Position numbers and translations under genes: made by a program. A DNA stretch of 6,157 nt, taken from Bacteroidales bacterium UBA4345 (lineage in GTDB: Bacteria > Bacteroidota > Bacteroidia > Bacteroidales > Paludibacteraceae). Of this stretch, positions 5,707 to 6,157 are shown piece after piece. The notes under the pieces are model-generated. The model ran no database searches, was not told where the DNA came from, and saw only the letters and a program-made list of their open reading frames with translations. How positions within the stretch are numbered: the stretch's first letter is position 1; the number at the start of each line of letters is the position of its first letter. The stretch covers positions 1 through 6,157 of the forward strand of contig DGTD01000001.1 of assembly GCA_002396385.1 (NCBI GenBank). The letters run 5' to 3'.

Positions 5707-5710
5707 AGTT

Positions 5711-6103
5711 ATGCGCTATTTATCAATCCTATTTTTGCTTTTTGCCGCTGTTTTTGCGGCGAATGCGCTGGGCGGAGTAAATACTTGCAACTATGCGTGC
5801 GACTGCAAATGCGGTCACCATTATTGCGACTGGTGTGGCAGGTGCGCCAACGAGCACCACCGCGACTGCGAGTGTGAGTGCCATGAAGACGTTGAACTGT
5901 ACACCAACGACGTGAACGCCGCCTGCCGTCGCAGTTGCGACAAATGCGAGATGTACCATTTGGGGCTCGAGAACTTACATGAAACATGGCTCAGCCACCA
6001 GAAGCAACAGAAGCACCAAGGGAAACCGAACGCACACCCCCGGCAGAAGAAAACGACACCTCGACAGTCTCAACGTAGTAGCGGCCGCTCCGCAGTTCGT
6101 TAG
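5711..6103 (+). CDS. Cys/His-rich exported small protein, family not recognised
   Basis: 130 residues. MRYLSILFLLFAAVFAANA is a good Sec signal peptide (cleavage near 19). The mature part has 13 Cys between residues 26 and 79, spaced C-x3-C-x-C-x-C-x4-C-x2-C-x2-C-x7-C-x-C-x-C-x14-C-x3-C-x2-C. It contains two CxCxC clusters (CDCKC and CECEC), each beside a His pair. That composition suggests metal binding or disulfide bonding in the periplasm or outside. The tail after about residue 94 is basic, Gln/His/Arg-rich and low in complexity, and it overlaps an antisense frame (5991-6155) that looks real, so the true end is doubtful. Support comes from the Shine-Dalgarno and the signal peptide. An alternative is a minus-strand 76-residue frame at 5729-5959 with two hydrophobic stretches, which I consider less likely. 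The region is much richer in G+C than its left flank. Confidence 0.5.
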   Translation: MRYLSILFLLFAAVFAANALGGVNTCNYACDCKCGHHYCDWCGRCANEHHRDCECECHEDVELYTNDVNAACRRSCDKCEMYHLGLENLHETWLSHQKQQKHQGKPNAHPRQKKTTPRQSQRSSGRSAVR

Positions 6104-6157
6104 CCGCATCGGTGAGCTCTACCACATAGCCAGCATCGCAGAACGGCACTAACCATC
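5991..6157 (-). CDS. C-terminal fragment of a protein entering from the right edge, possibly phage baseplate/late-control-like
   Basis: The frame is open from the right edge for 54 codons to a TGA at 5991-5993. It includes GYVVELTDAANELRSGRYY, then VETVEVSFSSAGGVRSVSLG and a Ser/Ala/Gly end. The alternation of hydrophobic and polar residues suggests beta strands, and the pattern 'VELTD...GRYYVE.VEVSFS..GG.RSVSLG' reminds me of the C-terminus of phage late-control/baseplate-hub proteins. That assignment rests on general resemblance only. The composition is far more protein-like than the overlapping plus-strand tail of the Cys-rich ORF. No start is visible since the gene is cut by the window edge. 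The hairpin at 5655-5694 is placed and oriented to end its transcript, about 300 bp downstream. Confidence 0.45.
   Translation of the reverse strand, partial: WLVPFCDAGYVVELTDAANELRSGRYYVETVEVSFSSAGGVRSVSLGASVASGG

Larger units (their letters stand above)
5338..5710. other. AT-rich divergent intergenic region
   Basis: 373 bp separate the leftward ATPase gene from the rightward Cys-rich ORF. I see no gene remnant longer than a short leader ORF. It contains a -7 box in each direction (5455-5462 minus, 5551-5558 plus), a small 5-bp palindrome (AGTCT-GTT-AGACT, 5412-5424) in the ATPase leader, a terminator-like hairpin at 5655-5694 and a Shine-Dalgarno at 5701-5706. No cobalamin riboswitch core was recognisable in the ATPase leader, although a cobalamin-type transporter would make one plausible. 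Confidence 0.7.

Noticed and set aside
5729..5959. Minus-strand 76-codon frame with two hydrophobic stretches and a basic tail, holin-like at first sight, ending 34 bp before a terminator-like hairpin
   Set aside because: It is the codon-aligned complement of the Cys-rich ORF (Cys TGC reads as Ala GCA), so hydrophobicity is expected by chance. It is Val/Ala-dominated, and the plus strand has a Shine-Dalgarno and signal peptide. Not fully excluded.
5709..5987. Minus-strand 92-codon frame starting right after the TGA at 5991
   Set aside because: Tight spacing is suggestive, but the product is Arg/Cys/Thr-rich without any sensible pattern, typical of an antisense shadow.
6081..6088. GCGGCCGC (NotI site) as a sign of cloning vector
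   Set aside because: A single site with no flanking linker or vector sequence. It falls within a G+C-rich open frame and is more simply natural.
1..6157. tRNA, rRNA or CRISPR array
   Set aside because: No regularly spaced long repeats, cloverleaf-like sequence or rRNA-like sequence was seen on either strand.

Overview
The window reads as a member of the Bacteroidota, most likely order Bacteroidales. The evidence is several promoter -7 boxes of the form TAnnTTTG, starts that mostly lack a Shine-Dalgarno sequence, a surface-type lipoprotein of the FISUMP/DUF1566 kind, an exported BglX-type family 3 glycosidase, and a FecE-type ATPase of the style common in that group. The contig could be chromosome or an integrated element. 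No replication, transposase or integrase gene is visible.

From left to right: (1) positions 10-78 (-) hold a 22-residue hydrophobic micro-ORF with its own -7 box. (2) Positions 195-2138 (-) are a compact operon with promoter, parA, a small ribbon-helix-helix (RHH) protein, a lipoprotein with SHOCT-like and FISUMP-like domains, and a 13-bp perfect terminator hairpin. The parA promoter has an inverted repeat in its spacer. Behind it, up to the GH3 stop codon, is a run of TAG(C/T)A boxes, several at exact 8-bp spacing, which suits an RHH centromere or operator. (3) Positions 2217-4454 (-) encode a periplasmic GH3 beta-glucosidase. (4) Positions 4561-5337 (-) encode an iron-siderophore/cobalamin-type ABC ATPase without its permease or binding protein nearby, followed by a terminator only 28 bp before the GH3 start. 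(5) Positions 5338-5710 are an AT-rich divergent intergenic region with a -7 box facing each way and a long hairpin next to an unusually strong Shine-Dalgarno. (6) From about 5700 base composition changes sharply: line 5401-5460 is 25% G+C, while 5821-5880 is 62%. This part holds a plus-strand ORF for a Cys/His-rich exported protein. Overlapping its 3' end on the minus strand is an open frame running in from the right edge whose C-terminus looks like a real protein.

How it fits together: ParA and the RHH protein look like a type Ib partition or positioning pair that represses itself through the promoter repeat. The surface lipoprotein in the same transcript is the odd partner. GH3 and the ABC ATPase look like ordinary nutrient-use genes, with the ATPase orphaned. 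The right end may be the edge of a different genomic block, possibly phage-derived, but that is inference from composition and from 54 residues of sequence.
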